A DNA stretch of 64,000 bases from Oceanospirillales bacterium (lineage in GTDB: Bacteria > Pseudomonadota > Gammaproteobacteria > Pseudomonadales > Balneatricaceae), in contig JAAEYW010000009.1 in assembly GCA_018223185.1 (NCBI GenBank), forward strand, positions 62,001 through 126,000, given 5' to 3'. A model generated the notes under the pieces. It had not been told where the DNA came from and did not search any database. It was given only the letters and a program-made list of their open reading frames with translations. How positions within the stretch are numbered: the stretch's first letter is position 1; the number at the start of each line of letters is the position of its first letter. This document shows positions 54,128 through 63,203 of the stretch, one piece after another. A program made the position numbers and the translations under genes.

Positions 54128-55633
54128 ATGTTAATAAGATCAACGTTAATAAGATCAAAGTTAATAATATCGAAGTCAACATCACTGAATCGGTTTGTTC
54201 ATTTACCACTGCTGCTTGGCGTGAGTTCTGCGCTGATGTTTTCGGCTGTATCAATTGCCGGTGAACCGAATTCTAACGAATGCTATCAGCTTTTTTCCTC
54301 AGCCGATTATCCGGATGCCCGGACACAGTGTCAGGAGCTAGCAGAGCTGGGGGACGCTAAGGCCGCCTTTCTGTTAGCGACTATGTATTATCAGGCGCTG
54401 GGGACTGAGGAGGAGGATCAGCGCGGGCTGTTCTGGGATAAGATTGCTGCAGAAAAAGGCCATCCGGAGTCGGCCTATCGTCTTGGACTGGCTTATCAGT
54501 TGGGGCAGGGCGTCAGCCAGAGCAATAGTCAGGCGCGTCACTGGTATCAGCAGGCAGCACTGGCGCAACACGCCAGGGCGCAAAAACTGCTGGCATCAAT
54601 GTTTGAAACCGGTGCAGCCGGAGAAAAAGATCAGGCACGGGCTTATCAGTTGTACCTGAAGGCGGCCCGGCAGGGGCTGGTCAGTGCTCAGCTTAAGGTC
54701 GGCACCATGCTGCTTGAGGGGCGGGGAGTGACGGCTAACAGGGCGTCTGCTCAGCACTGGATCAGGAAAGCGGCCGATGCGGGCAATGCCAACGCACAGG
54801 TGGCGATGGGAGTGATTCTGGCTGAAATCGATCCCGCCGATAGCCTCAACTGGTATCGACGTTCTGCCGAGCAGGGTAATGCTCTGGCACTGCAAAACCT
54901 CGCGCTGGTGTATTACGCAGGGCAGGGGGTTGAAGCGGATCATATGAAGGCGGCGGAATTAGCTCAACAGGCGATTGATGCCGGGAACAGTGAAGCTTCA
55001 TCACTATTGAATCTGATCCGGCTTGAGACCGAGCAACAAAAAGTTGTTGAACTGCAGGCAGAAAAGCAGCTGCTATTACGACAGATACGGCAGTCGATTC
55101 CTGACAATGGTTCTGGTGAGCAGCAGTTGTTGCTGGCAACATTCTCGGTTGATAGTGGTTTAACACAAACATCTCAGGTGCAGGAAGCGGAGCCAGCGAC
55201 TGCTGAACCTGAGGCATCTGATGCTAAACTGTCAGACGTTGCAGACACTTTATCAGAGACGGCACGGTCTGAGGATGTATCGTCTCAGGATAGCGTAAGT
55301 CAGGCATCAGAATTGCCGTCTGAGAAGCCCTACGTACTGGCCGATGGCTGGGTGATGGGGCAACCTGCCACTCATTTCACGATTCAGCTTCTGTATGGCA
55401 CAGATGAGGCTGGCATACTTACCTATATTGATAAGTATAAGTTGCCGTCTGATGTGAGATATTACCGTACAATGAGAGGCGCAGATCTTTATTACGTGCT
55501 TATTTATGGCAATTACAGCACGATAGCGGCAGCGCAGGAAGCCGTTGCTGATATACCAGCGTCTGTCCGGGATGGTCTCTGGATTCGGAAATTCAGACGC
55601 TTACAGGCGTTTTACGTGATGCCGGAGTCCTGA
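54128..55633 (+). CDS. Exported Sel1-repeat protein with C-terminal SPOR-like domain
   Basis: 501 residues. An unusual N-terminal extension (RSTLIRSKLIISKS) encoded by a 15-bp repeat precedes the signal segment VHLPLLLGVSSALMFSAVSIAG. About six Sel1-type repeats follow at 60-290 (AAFLLATMYYQALG, SAYRLGLAYQLGQGVS, NAQVAMGVILAEID). A helical, acidic linker leads to a C-terminal SPOR-like domain at about 415-495 (HFTIQLLYGTDEAGILTYID, YYVLIYGNYSTIAAAQEAV), which in other proteins binds denuded septal peptidoglycan. Periplasmic or membrane-tethered. Paralogous to the next gene. GGAAGGG precedes the ATG. Confidence 0.85.
   Translation: MLIRSTLIRSKLIISKSTSLNRFVHLPLLLGVSSALMFSAVSIAGEPNSNECYQLFSSADYPDARTQCQELAELGDAKAAFLLATMYYQALGTEEEDQRGLFWDKIAAEKGHPESAYRLGLAYQLGQGVSQSNSQARHWYQQAALAQHARAQKLLASMFETGAAGEKDQARAYQLYLKAARQGLVSAQLKVGTMLLEGRGVTANRASAQHWIRKAADAGNANAQVAMGVILAEIDPADSLNWYRRSAEQGNALALQNLALVYYAGQGVEADHMKAAELAQQAIDAGNSEASSLLNLIRLETEQQKVVELQAEKQLLLRQIRQSIPDNGSGEQQLLLATFSVDSGLTQTSQVQEAEPATAEPEASDAKLSDVADTLSETARSEDVSSQDSVSQASELPSEKPYVLADGWVMGQPATHFTIQLLYGTDEAGILTYIDKYKLPSDVRYYRTMRGADLYYVLIYGNYSTIAAAQEAVADIPASVRDGLWIRKFRRLQAFYVMPES
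54130..54174 (+). repeat. 15-bp tandem repeat in the Sel1-SPOR gene start
   Basis: gttaataagatcaac, gttaataagatcaaa and gttaataatatcgaa follow each other just inside the start codon. Period 15 keeps frame, so copy changes would only lengthen the N-terminal extension ahead of the signal peptide. Confidence 0.85.
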
Positions 55634-55834
55634 TGGGCACGGAGCTTTTTATCGCCCGGTGAATCAGATAAGACGGATCTGTGCATTTTGTGACGAGGGA
55701 TGATGTTGCCTTCACAGAAAGTCTGTTCTGGCTCGCGTTCCGTCTGCCCGAGCCAGGCCAGTCGACGATGGGACCATGAAATTTGAAAGTAAACTTAGTT
55801 AATCAACAGATGTGTTCTGTTTCAGGGATTAACA

Positions 55835-57034
55835 ATGCTACAACGGTTAAAACTGATCATTGCGACGGGCGTTACACTACTGACCACCGGAGCTTTGGCT
55901 GCAGATACTCAGAACTGCCTGCAGGCCTATACTGCGGGTAAGAAGGCGCAGGCCTTCCAGAAGTGCCACCCTCTGGCGAAGGAGGGAGATCCTCAGGCGG
56001 CTTTTATTCTGGCTCGTTTATATGCACTGGGCGTTGATGGTAAAGCACCTGACTGGGAAAAAGTTGTTGAATGGCTGCGACTATCGTCTGCGGCTAATCA
56101 TGCTGAAGCGGCTTATAATCTTGCAATCGCCTACCAAAAGGGCAAGGGAACCGCGGCAGATCCTCAGCAGAGTCTGAAATATTATCGTCAGTCATCAGAG
56201 CTCGGCAATCCTAAAGCGATGCGTAATCTTGCGATGCTGTATGAAAAGGGCAAGGGCGTTGATCAAGATATTGGTCAGGCTTTCACTTTGTATCAGCGTT
56301 CAGCCGAATCAGGGCTGACTGACAGTCAGTTAAAGGCCGGACTGATGTTGTTACAGGGCGAAGGGGTGGAGAAAGACCCGGTAGCCGCGCGCCGCTGGAT
56401 AGAAAAATCAGCAGACGCGGGGAATGATAATGCGCAACTGGCGTTAGGCGTATTGTTGATTGATTTTGATCCTGAGACGGCAATTCACTGGTACGCTAAA
56501 GCCGCTGCCGCGGGTAACCCTTATGCTGCCCACAATCTTGCGTTGGTATACTCAGAGGGACAAAATACGCCTCAGGATCTGTATCAGGCACTTACCTATG
56601 CCAGAACCAGTCTGAAGCTTGGCAACCGGGAGACTCAACCGCTCTTCGATCGGATTCAGGCCCGTATAGAGGCGCAGGATGCCCGTCAGCAGTCTGTTAA
56701 GACCGGGCCTGAAAAAGCCGGTGACGAAACTGACAAATCTCTGGCTATTGCTGATTTTAAAGGTCTTGATTGGCTAAAAGCGCAGCCTCCCGAGCATTTC
56801 GTCATACAACTGGCAAGGCTGACCACTCCTGAGGGCGCTCATCGTTTTATCCGGGATTTTAACCTGGAGCCGATTGCCCGTCCGGTTAAACTTGGTCAGG
56901 ACGACTATGTGATCCTGACCCGCGATAGTTTTGTCGTTAAGGCCGATGCCCATAATATACTTAAGGCTCAGTTACCCACCGCTTTAGCGGGAGAGGCCTG
57001 GGTACGCAGCTATCGTTCTCTATATAAGCATTAA
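55835..57034 (+). CDS. Exported Sel1-repeat protein with C-terminal SPOR-like domain (paralogue)
   Basis: 399 residues. Signal peptide LIIATGVTLLTTGALAA, then QNCLQAYTAGKKAQAFQKC, matching the NECYQLFSSADYPDARTQC segment of the previous protein, and about six Sel1 repeats (AAYNLAIAYQKGKGTA, AMRNLAMLYEKGKGVD, NAQLALGVLLIDFD). The C-terminal SPOR-like domain reads HFVIQLARLTTPEGAHRFIRDF...YVILTRDSFVVKADAHNIL. Same architecture as 54128-55633 with a shorter linker, so a tandem duplication that has diverged. It is followed by the glycosyltransferase after 6 bases. Confidence 0.86.
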   Translation: MLQRLKLIIATGVTLLTTGALAADTQNCLQAYTAGKKAQAFQKCHPLAKEGDPQAAFILARLYALGVDGKAPDWEKVVEWLRLSSAANHAEAAYNLAIAYQKGKGTAADPQQSLKYYRQSSELGNPKAMRNLAMLYEKGKGVDQDIGQAFTLYQRSAESGLTDSQLKAGLMLLQGEGVEKDPVAARRWIEKSADAGNDNAQLALGVLLIDFDPETAIHWYAKAAAAGNPYAAHNLALVYSEGQNTPQDLYQALTYARTSLKLGNRETQPLFDRIQARIEAQDARQQSVKTGPEKAGDETDKSLAIADFKGLDWLKAQPPEHFVIQLARLTTPEGAHRFIRDFNLEPIARPVKLGQDDYVILTRDSFVVKADAHNILKAQLPTALAGEAWVRSYRSLYKH

Positions 57035-57040
57035 TACTCT

Positions 57041-58153
57041 GTGAAAATACTCCTGCTTTCCGCTTACGATGCTGCCAGTCATGCTTATTGGCATAAAGGA
57101 CTGGTAGAAAACCTGAATCAGCATCAATGGACCATTCTGACGTTGCCACCGCGATACTTCTCATGGCGGATACGAGGGAACAGTCTAAGCTGGGCCTTCA
57201 GTGAAAGAGAGGTGCTTGAGCAGGCGTATGATCTGATCATTGCGACGTCGATGACCGACCTTTCAGCGCTGCGGGGGTTGGTTCCCCATCTGGCCAGTAT
57301 TCCAACTCTGGTTTACTTTCACGAAAACCAGTTTGCCTACCCGGAATCAGGCAGGGAATATGGCAATGTTGAGCCAAAAATTCTTAACCTGTATACCGCT
57401 CTTGCCGCAGACCATATCTGTTTTAACACCCATTACAATCGGAATACCTTTCTGGCGGGGTGTCGTGAACTGTTGAAAAAACTTCCGGATCAGGTGCCGG
57501 CCGGAATCGCTGAGCAGTTGGAGCAGCGTTCATCAGTGCTTCAGGTGCCGCTGCCGCAGAGCGCATATCAGCCCCATGACCCCCAGTCAGAGGTTATTCG
57601 GCTTATCTGGAACCACCGCTGGGAGTTTGATAAAGGCCCGGAACAATTGCTGCGCGCCGTGCAGGGCCTTTGTGATGCAGGGCTGGATTTCAGGCTGGAT
57701 GTTGTCGGTCAGCAGTTTCGTAACGTACCGGAAGCGTTTCGTAAAATTGAACAATTACTCGGTCCTCGGACAGGTCATTGGGGGTTTGTTGAATCGGTCG
57801 CACAATACCGGAAACTGTTACAGCAGGCAGATATCGTACTCTCCACGGCACTACATGATTTTCAGGGGATTGCCGTTCTGGAGGGTGTAGCTGCAGGGGC
57901 TGTGCCGGTCGTGCCCAACCGTCTGGCTTATCCGGAACTGTTTCCGGCAGGTTATTGTTACAACAGTGGTGAAGGTGAAGCTGACAGTCTGGTGGAAGCC
58001 GTTAGTCGTTATGCTGAAGCCCGGCAAGCCGGACACTTGATACCCGCTCCGGATATTTCGGCTTTAAGCTGGAGTGTTATGGCTGAGTCGTATGATGGTT
58101 TATTTAACCGTGTCGCGAATATGGACACGAATATGAATACACACAAGCGGTAA
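57041..58153 (+). CDS. tRNA-queuosine alpha-mannosyltransferase-like glycosyltransferase (GTDC1/DUF3524 family)
   Basis: 370 residues from a GTG at 57041 with only a weak ribosome-binding site, so translation may be coupled to the preceding gene. The N-terminal domain carries LLSAYDAASHAYWHKGLVEN, LPPRYFSWRIRGNSLSWAF, IATSMTDLSALRGLVP and YFHENQFAYP, the hallmark blocks of the family that includes animal GTDC1 (QTMAN). The GT-B C-terminal half shows IWNHRWEFDKGPEQLLRA and FQGIAVLEGVAAGAVPVVPNRLAYPE (donor-binding Glu). In animals the enzyme mannosylates queuosine in tRNA-Asp; the bacterial substrate is inferred. Confidence 0.83.
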   Translation: MKILLLSAYDAASHAYWHKGLVENLNQHQWTILTLPPRYFSWRIRGNSLSWAFSEREVLEQAYDLIIATSMTDLSALRGLVPHLASIPTLVYFHENQFAYPESGREYGNVEPKILNLYTALAADHICFNTHYNRNTFLAGCRELLKKLPDQVPAGIAEQLEQRSSVLQVPLPQSAYQPHDPQSEVIRLIWNHRWEFDKGPEQLLRAVQGLCDAGLDFRLDVVGQQFRNVPEAFRKIEQLLGPRTGHWGFVESVAQYRKLLQQADIVLSTALHDFQGIAVLEGVAAGAVPVVPNRLAYPELFPAGYCYNSGEGEADSLVEAVSRYAEARQAGHLIPAPDISALSWSVMAESYDGLFNRVANMDTNMNTHKR

Positions 58154-58165
58154 TTTTACACTGCC

Positions 58166-58193
58166 GTTAATACGCTGCTGTTAATACGAAGCT
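58166..58193. repeat. 14-bp direct repeat, 2 copies
   Basis: gttaatacgctgct is followed by gttaatacgaagct, with a further gttaa at 58194. It begins 12 bases past the glycosyltransferase stop. Confidence 0.7.
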
Positions 58194-58316
58194 GTTAAAA
58201 GGTTCGTGATCTAACAGCCCCACATTGTTGTCTGTCTGGCGAATCAGACTGACAAACCAGAGCAGTCCATCCGCTGATGAACTGCTCTGACACTACCGCT
58301 GGCAAGAGATCTTAAC

Positions 58317-58787
58317 TTAATTAAATCCAGCCAGCAGAGCTCTCCATTCGGGGTGAATAAACCCGTTATCTTTCAGGACGGTGGTGATCGATGAACTCTG
58401 TTGAATCGATTCCAGGCTCACTTTCGTCGCCTGATTGAGTCGCTCTTTCAGAGGTTGTTCTAATGTAAACGGGCGCATGGAAATACGCTGTCCGGAATTG
58501 GTTACCCCAAACTGGGTGTGGTTGATTGTTGGCGTGAGTGCGAATGGTTGATTATCTATCCATACTGTTGCCGCCGTAATTGCATGGTATTCACCGGCGA
58601 CCGCAACTTTCAGGCTTTTCGGGCGGGTGTTTTTATAATAGAGAGCACTGCATACGTCATATTGATTGCAGGATAGGGGGCGAATCACCTGGTCTGAAAG
58701 GTTATCGGGAAGTTTGTATTCCGGCTGATTCATTACACTGCTACAGCCAGTCAGTAGTGCCAGAAAAAATATGATGGTGTACTTCAT
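58317..58787 (-). CDS. Hypothetical lipoprotein
   Basis: 156 residues. Lipoprotein signal MKYTIIFFLALLTGCSS with lipobox LTGC, so it is anchored in the inner or outer membrane. The mature part has two close cysteines (LSCNQYDVCSALYY) and a beta-rich body (KVAVAGEYHAITAATVWIDNQPFALT). No family recognised. It stands alone between the glycosyltransferase and the Lrp regulator. Confidence 0.7.
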   Translation of the reverse strand: MKYTIIFFLALLTGCSSVMNQPEYKLPDNLSDQVIRPLSCNQYDVCSALYYKNTRPKSLKVAVAGEYHAITAATVWIDNQPFALTPTINHTQFGVTNSGQRISMRPFTLEQPLKERLNQATKVSLESIQQSSSITTVLKDNGFIHPEWRALLAGFN

Positions 58788-58972
58788 GTGCGCGTCTCTT
58801 CCTTAACTGAATGGGATGTTGTTGACTAATGATTATAACGGGGAAACATCGGTCTGCAATGATATCCGACGACTGTTTTTCTGACTTTATAATAAAGGCT
58901 GTTTGTTGGAAACGATCAGCAAATGTGTAACAGGGATACGGGCGGACACTCAGTAAGGCCCGTTTTGCGGAT

Positions 58973-59461
58973 CTATCCGCTTATATAGTGAAGTGGCACC
59001 GCCGTGCTATCGACTATTTTACGCATGATAAAGGCTGACTTAACCCCGGTGACCCCCTGAATACGGGTAATCTTACCCAGCAGTATATCGTGGTAACGAT
59101 CCATATCCGGAACGGCGACTTTAAGTTGATAATCAGCATCGTGACCGGTAATCAGATAACACTCCATCACCTCCGGAAAACTACTGATGGTGGTTTCAAA
59201 GGCTTCAAACCTTTCCGGTATATGTTTGTCCATGCTGATATGTAAAATGGCAATCAGATTCAGATCGACAGCCCGTTCGTCCAGTCTGACAACACGATCA
59301 CGAATCACGCCTGATTCTTCCAGTGCTTTGACTCTGCGGGAACAGGGCGCCGCAGTCAGACCTACTTTCTCCGCCAGATCCTGATTTGATAAACCGCCAT
59401 CACGCTGCAGTTCGCGCAATATTTTTAAGTCAAAGTGGTCGATTGGGTGGTTTGATTTCAT
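58973..59461 (-). CDS. Lrp/AsnC-family transcriptional regulator
   Basis: 162 residues. N-terminal helix-turn-helix DLKILRELQRDGGLSNQDLAEKVGLTAAPCSRRVKALEESGVI, then the RAM effector domain (about 70-150) with MECYLITGHDADYQLKVAVPDMDRY and IQGVTGVKSAFIMRKIV. These proteins bind amino acids and form octamers on DNA. Divergent from leuA, with three TTGCGCAA-like sites between, so it probably controls itself and leucine synthesis. Confidence 0.92.
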   Translation of the reverse strand: MKSNHPIDHFDLKILRELQRDGGLSNQDLAEKVGLTAAPCSRRVKALEESGVIRDRVVRLDERAVDLNLIAILHISMDKHIPERFEAFETTISSFPEVMECYLITGHDADYQLKVAVPDMDRYHDILLGKITRIQGVTGVKSAFIMRKIVDSTAVPLHYISG

Positions 59462-59473
59462 TGTTCAGAGTCT

Positions 59474-59566
59474 CTGCGCAATTATTTGTAATTGTTTAGT
59501 GTAGTTTGTTTATTTTTATTGCGCAAATTAATAAAAATATCCTTAATCAGATCGGTTATTGCGCAA
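59474..59566. promoter_or_regulatory. Three TTGCGCAA-type sites between lrp-like gene and leuA
   Basis: CTGCGCAA at 59474, TTGCGCAA at 59519 and TTGCGCAA at 59559. Spacings are 45 and 40 bases, close to whole helical turns, as expected for an Lrp-type oligomer wrapping DNA. The last two are perfect 8-bp palindromes. Confidence 0.5.
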
Positions 59567-59744
59567 CAAACGCTTTAAACTTTGCTCTATTGATTGCTGC
59601 AGCGATAAATATTTGCCGAGAGCCACCAAAGCATGCCGTTATCAGCGGATGTGGGGGACAACACCACAAGTGTCTAACCAGGTTTAAGCACCAGTCTACC
59701 GGACTGATCCATGTGTACCATAAGTATGCGAAAGACAGATTTGG

Positions 59745-59769
59745 TCCCGCGCTTTTTTGCGCGGGATTT
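59745..59769 (+). terminator. GC-rich hairpin in leuA leader, possible attenuator
   Basis: TCCCGCGC/GCGCGGGA with a six-T loop, then TTTC, 72 bases before the leuA start. No Leu-rich leader peptide is visible, so it may be a transcript end or an attenuator of unknown signal. The rest of the gap 59462-59837 shows no gene. Confidence 0.45.
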
Positions 59770-59837
59770 CAAACCAGATAATCCTTCATAAATCCAATAA
59801 CTGCCACAGACAGGCAGATAACGAGCAGGACAACACT

Positions 59838-61496
59838 ATGTTCGACCATCGTAAATACAGTGCATTTGAACCGATTCGTCTGACCGACCGTACCTGGCCA
59901 GACAAGACCCTCACACAGGCACCTGACTGGTGCAGTGTAGACCTGCGGGACGGTAACCAGGCACTGGTTAATCCGATGAATGTTGAACAGAAAACACGAC
60001 TGTTTGATCTGCTGGTGAAACTTGGTTTTAAAGAGATTGAAGTGGGTTTTCCATCAGCCTCTAAACCTGACTTTGATTTTGTCCGTAAGCTGGTGGATGA
60101 GAACCGGATTCCTGACGATGTGACTATTCAGGTGCTGACTCAGGCCCGGGAAGAGCTGATTAAACGCACCTATGAAGCGATGACCGGTGTGAAAAAAGCG
60201 GTTATCCATGTATATAACTCCACCTCAACGGTGCAACGGGAACAGGTGTTTGGTCAGTCCCGCGAGGAAATCAAAGCGATTGCGGTTCAGGGGGCGAAAT
60301 GGGTGCAGCAGTATGCCGGGCAGCATCCCGATACCGAATGGTCTTTCCAGTACTCACCGGAAAGCTTTAGCGGCACTGAGATGGATTACGCTATCGAAGT
60401 CTGTGATGCGGTAATTGATCAGTGGCAGCCTGAAAGCGGCCGGGACATTGTTATTAATCTGCCGGCAACCGTGGAGATGTCTACGCCGAATGGTTTTGCT
60501 GATCAGGTTGAGTATTTCTGTCGGCATCTGAAAAACCGCAGATTTGTCCGTATCAGTCTGCACACCCATAACGACCGTGGCTGTGCAGTTGCTGCTGCCG
60601 AACTGGGCGTACTGGCCGGTGCTGACCGGGTAGAGGGTACCCTGATGGGCAACGGTGAGCGTACCGGCAATATGGATGTGATTACTATGGGTATGAATCT
60701 TTATTCCCAGGGTGTTGATCCGAAGCTGGATTTTTCCGACATCATGGAGATTAACGCGGTGGTGGAAAGCTGCACCGGTATACCGGTGGGAGTGCGTCAT
60801 CCGTGGGCCGGTGAGCTGGTGTATACCGCATTCTCCGGCAGTCACCAGGATGCGATCCGTAAGTCAGTGAACTATCACACCGAGCATAAGAAACCCCACT
60901 GGGATGTGGCTTATCTGCCAATCGATCCGCGGGATATTGGCCGTGAGTATGAAGCCGTGGTGCGTATTAACTCCCAGAGTGGCAAAGGTGGCGTGGCGCT
61001 GGTGCTTGAGCGCGATTACGATATCAGCCTGCCTAAATGGATGCATTTTCCTCTGAGCCGGGTGGTTCAGGGGGCGGCAGAGCAGAGTGGGGTTGAGGTT
61101 TCACCGACTAATATTAAGCGTCTGTTCGATGAGCACTTTATTGCTGTGCCCACCCAGTGGCAGTTGCATGACTATGACCTGCATACTGAGGGTCACCATG
61201 TCAGTGCTCACTTTAAGATTGGTGAAGAGCAGTTTTCCGGCGAGGGTGCCGGAGCACTTGAGGCGCTGTGTTCTGCACTGACGACTTCATTCGGTTGTGC
61301 TATTGAGGTGATACACTTCGATCAGCATGCGATCAGTGGCGGTACCGATGCCAGTGCGCAGGCGTCTGTTGCCGTGCAGATTAACGGTGACGAGTATTGC
61401 GCCGTAGCCGTGGCAGAAGATACCTCTGCGGCGGCATTGCAAGCGATGCTGACTGCGTTCAGCCGCACCGGTATCGCAGCAGCACAGGCGGCTTAA
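59838..61496 (+). CDS. leuA: 2-isopropylmalate synthase (LeuA2 type)
   Basis: 552 residues from the ATG at 59838 (AGCAGGA upstream); in-frame codons before it fall in the leader hairpin. DRTWPDKTLTQAPDWCSVDLRDGNQAL with the catalytic Arg/Asp, GFKEIEVGFPSASKPDFDFV, and the metal motif SLHTHNDRGCAVAAAEL identify the TIM barrel of the long LeuA2 subgroup. The C-terminal regulatory domain begins near 430 and ends GIAAAQAA. It condenses acetyl-CoA with 2-oxoisovalerate, the first leucine step. Divergent Lrp gene suggests leucine-responsive control. Confidence 0.95.
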   Translation: MFDHRKYSAFEPIRLTDRTWPDKTLTQAPDWCSVDLRDGNQALVNPMNVEQKTRLFDLLVKLGFKEIEVGFPSASKPDFDFVRKLVDENRIPDDVTIQVLTQAREELIKRTYEAMTGVKKAVIHVYNSTSTVQREQVFGQSREEIKAIAVQGAKWVQQYAGQHPDTEWSFQYSPESFSGTEMDYAIEVCDAVIDQWQPESGRDIVINLPATVEMSTPNGFADQVEYFCRHLKNRRFVRISLHTHNDRGCAVAAAELGVLAGADRVEGTLMGNGERTGNMDVITMGMNLYSQGVDPKLDFSDIMEINAVVESCTGIPVGVRHPWAGELVYTAFSGSHQDAIRKSVNYHTEHKKPHWDVAYLPIDPRDIGREYEAVVRINSQSGKGGVALVLERDYDISLPKWMHFPLSRVVQGAAEQSGVEVSPTNIKRLFDEHFIAVPTQWQLHDYDLHTEGHHVSAHFKIGEEQFSGEGAGALEALCSALTTSFGCAIEVIHFDQHAISGGTDASAQASVAVQINGDEYCAVAVAEDTSAAALQAMLTAFSRTGIAAAQAA

Positions 61497-61519
61497 GCAC
61501 TATTTAAAGCACAATTTAA
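61496..61519. repeat. 12-bp direct repeat, 2 copies
   Basis: agcactatttaa then agcacaatttaa, starting at the last base of the leuA stop codon. Confidence 0.65.
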
Positions 61520-61532
61520 ATGCAATGCTGAT

Positions 61533-61564
61533 AAAAAGCCCGGCTCTGATTGCCGGGTTTTTTG
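61533..61564 (+). terminator. Rho-independent terminator of leuA
   Basis: AAAAGCCCGGC/GCCGGGTTTTTT stem, 36 bases after the leuA stop; it also faces the end of the convergent nitrilase gene. Confidence 0.88.
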
Positions 61565-61599
61565 TGGATGTGGTGTGACGGTTAATTCGCCGGGTGCTG

Positions 61600-62550
61600 T
61601 TATTTCTCAGGGCCATTAATGAAGGTCACCGGTGGCATTGCCCGCCGGTCAATCTCCAGATGGAATATATCAGGGCGGTTATAATGCCCGGCAACATCCA
61701 GCGCTTTACGGGAATCCCGTGCCGCCTCAATATCGATAGTGGCATATAACACCGCTTTCTCATTATGCAGCGGGCCCGCTACTACTCCGCCAAAGGGTTT
61801 AACCACCACCGCATCACCGGGATTGATCCACTCATCATTCTGAAACAGGCGGTCACGCTCAGGAAAGGAGGCGGGTATGTCGCTGCCCTGCATCGCCGTC
61901 GCTGTGCTCAGCACCCAGCAGCCGCCCTCACGGGCGATATGATTCATTGAGGCGATCCAGGTGTCACCGCTGTCCCAGGTGGGCGCAATATAGATGTCGA
62001 TATTCTGAGCATAGAGGGCGTAGCGTGCCAGCGGCATATAGTTTTCCCAGCAGATCAGGCAGCCGATGCGACCAACAGGGGTGTCGACCACCTGCAGCCC
62101 ACTGGCATCTCCAAAGCCCCACACCATCCTTTCCGGATTGGTCGGCATGATTTTACGGTGGCGGTTCAACAGGGTGCCATCATTGCCTATGACCACCACG
62201 GTATTGAACAGAGTAGACCCGCTGAACTCTGAGTCGATCTCATTCATGCCCATCACCACAATCATGTTATGTCTGGCGGCGGCTTCGCAAACGGGGTCGA
62301 GGTCACCCCTGGTGATATCGACTGAGTTCTGGCGTAACGTGTTGTGGATGGCATTGCCCAGGCCGATATCGCCACCGGGTTTCAATCGCCAGATCCAGGT
62401 CGGATATCCCGGCAGAAAGGCTTCAGGAAAAACCAGCAGTTGAGTGCCTTCTCGTGCGGCCTCTTCTATGGTCTCAACGGCCTTATCTACCGATGCTTTC
62501 AGGTCCAGGAGCACGGGTGGTTTTTGTGAAATTGCAACATTGATATCCAT
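61600..62550 (-). CDS. Nitrilase-family C-N hydrolase
   Basis: 316 residues. The Glu-Lys-Cys triad is visible: LLVFPEAFLPGYPTWIW (Glu), LLNRHRKIMPTNPERMVWGFGD (Lys) and RIGCLICWENYMPLARYALY (Cys, with CWENYMPLAR typical of true nitrilases rather than amidases). It probably converts a nitrile to acid and ammonia in the cytoplasm; the substrate is not evident. It runs in the same direction as the GFA-family gene upstream of it and away from the HxlR regulator. Confidence 0.92.
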   Translation of the reverse strand: MDINVAISQKPPVLLDLKASVDKAVETIEEAAREGTQLLVFPEAFLPGYPTWIWRLKPGGDIGLGNAIHNTLRQNSVDITRGDLDPVCEAAARHNMIVVMGMNEIDSEFSGSTLFNTVVVIGNDGTLLNRHRKIMPTNPERMVWGFGDASGLQVVDTPVGRIGCLICWENYMPLARYALYAQNIDIYIAPTWDSGDTWIASMNHIAREGGCWVLSTATAMQGSDIPASFPERDRLFQNDEWINPGDAVVVKPFGGVVAGPLHNEKAVLYATIDIEAARDSRKALDVAGHYNRPDIFHLEIDRRAMPPVTFINGPEK

Positions 62551-62641
62551 ACGACTTTCTCCATTGCGGTCCGGGTATGCCCGGACCGGAGGGGTTATAT
62601 GTGTGAACCTGCCAACTCAGGTCATTAAATCAGTATAGAGC

Positions 62642-63076
62642 CTACTCGGGGATCTGATCTCCGGATCCACCGGCTTCTGCCGGAAGGTCTTTCATTTTTG
62701 GCAGACCATCGGCCATCCGGTGTACCGTTTCCTGATAGTGCACATGTAATGCCGGTTCAAATTTCAGTTGGGGAATCACGGCCGCAGGTACATCAATGAC
62801 ACCCATAGACGGGTGTTCGGTAAACAGATGGCCGCCGCATAAACGACACCATTTACGAATGCTCCCGGGTGTTTTTCGATAACTGCTGATAGCGTCTTCA
62901 CCCTGTGTAACTTGCAGTGTTTCAGGTTTCCACAGGGTAAATGCGCTGACGGGGCTCGCGGACCAGTGACGACAGGATTCACAATGACAATAGGCCATCA
63001 GAAGAGGTTGTGTTGTAACAGTAAAGGTTACGGCGCCGCAAAAGCAGCGGCCCTGGTATTTCTGTTGAATGTTCAT
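62642..63076 (-). CDS. GFA/CENP-V-family zinc-binding protein
   Basis: 144 residues. Zinc-site cysteines: GRCFCGAVTF (CxC), AYCHCESCRHWSASPVSAF (CxCxxC) and WCRLCGGHLFTEHP (CxxC), the full Gfa domain set. Some members were described as glutathione-dependent formaldehyde-activating enzymes, but that activity is disputed for most. It is divergent from the HxlR regulator with 127 bases between, and may be under its control together with the nitrilase. Confidence 0.88.
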   Translation of the reverse strand: MNIQQKYQGRCFCGAVTFTVTTQPLLMAYCHCESCRHWSASPVSAFTLWKPETLQVTQGEDAISSYRKTPGSIRKWCRLCGGHLFTEHPSMGVIDVPAAVIPQLKFEPALHVHYQETVHRMADGLPKMKDLPAEAGGSGDQIPE

Positions 63077-63203
63077 AATAGCTCCCTGTGCTTTAAGGGT
63101 TTGTGTGTATTAAGTACAGCATTGGGGCTATATTTTGTTAAGTACAGAAATCGTACTTTAAACTACTAAAACTGTAGTGAGGCATAAAACTGGGGAACCG
63201 TAT

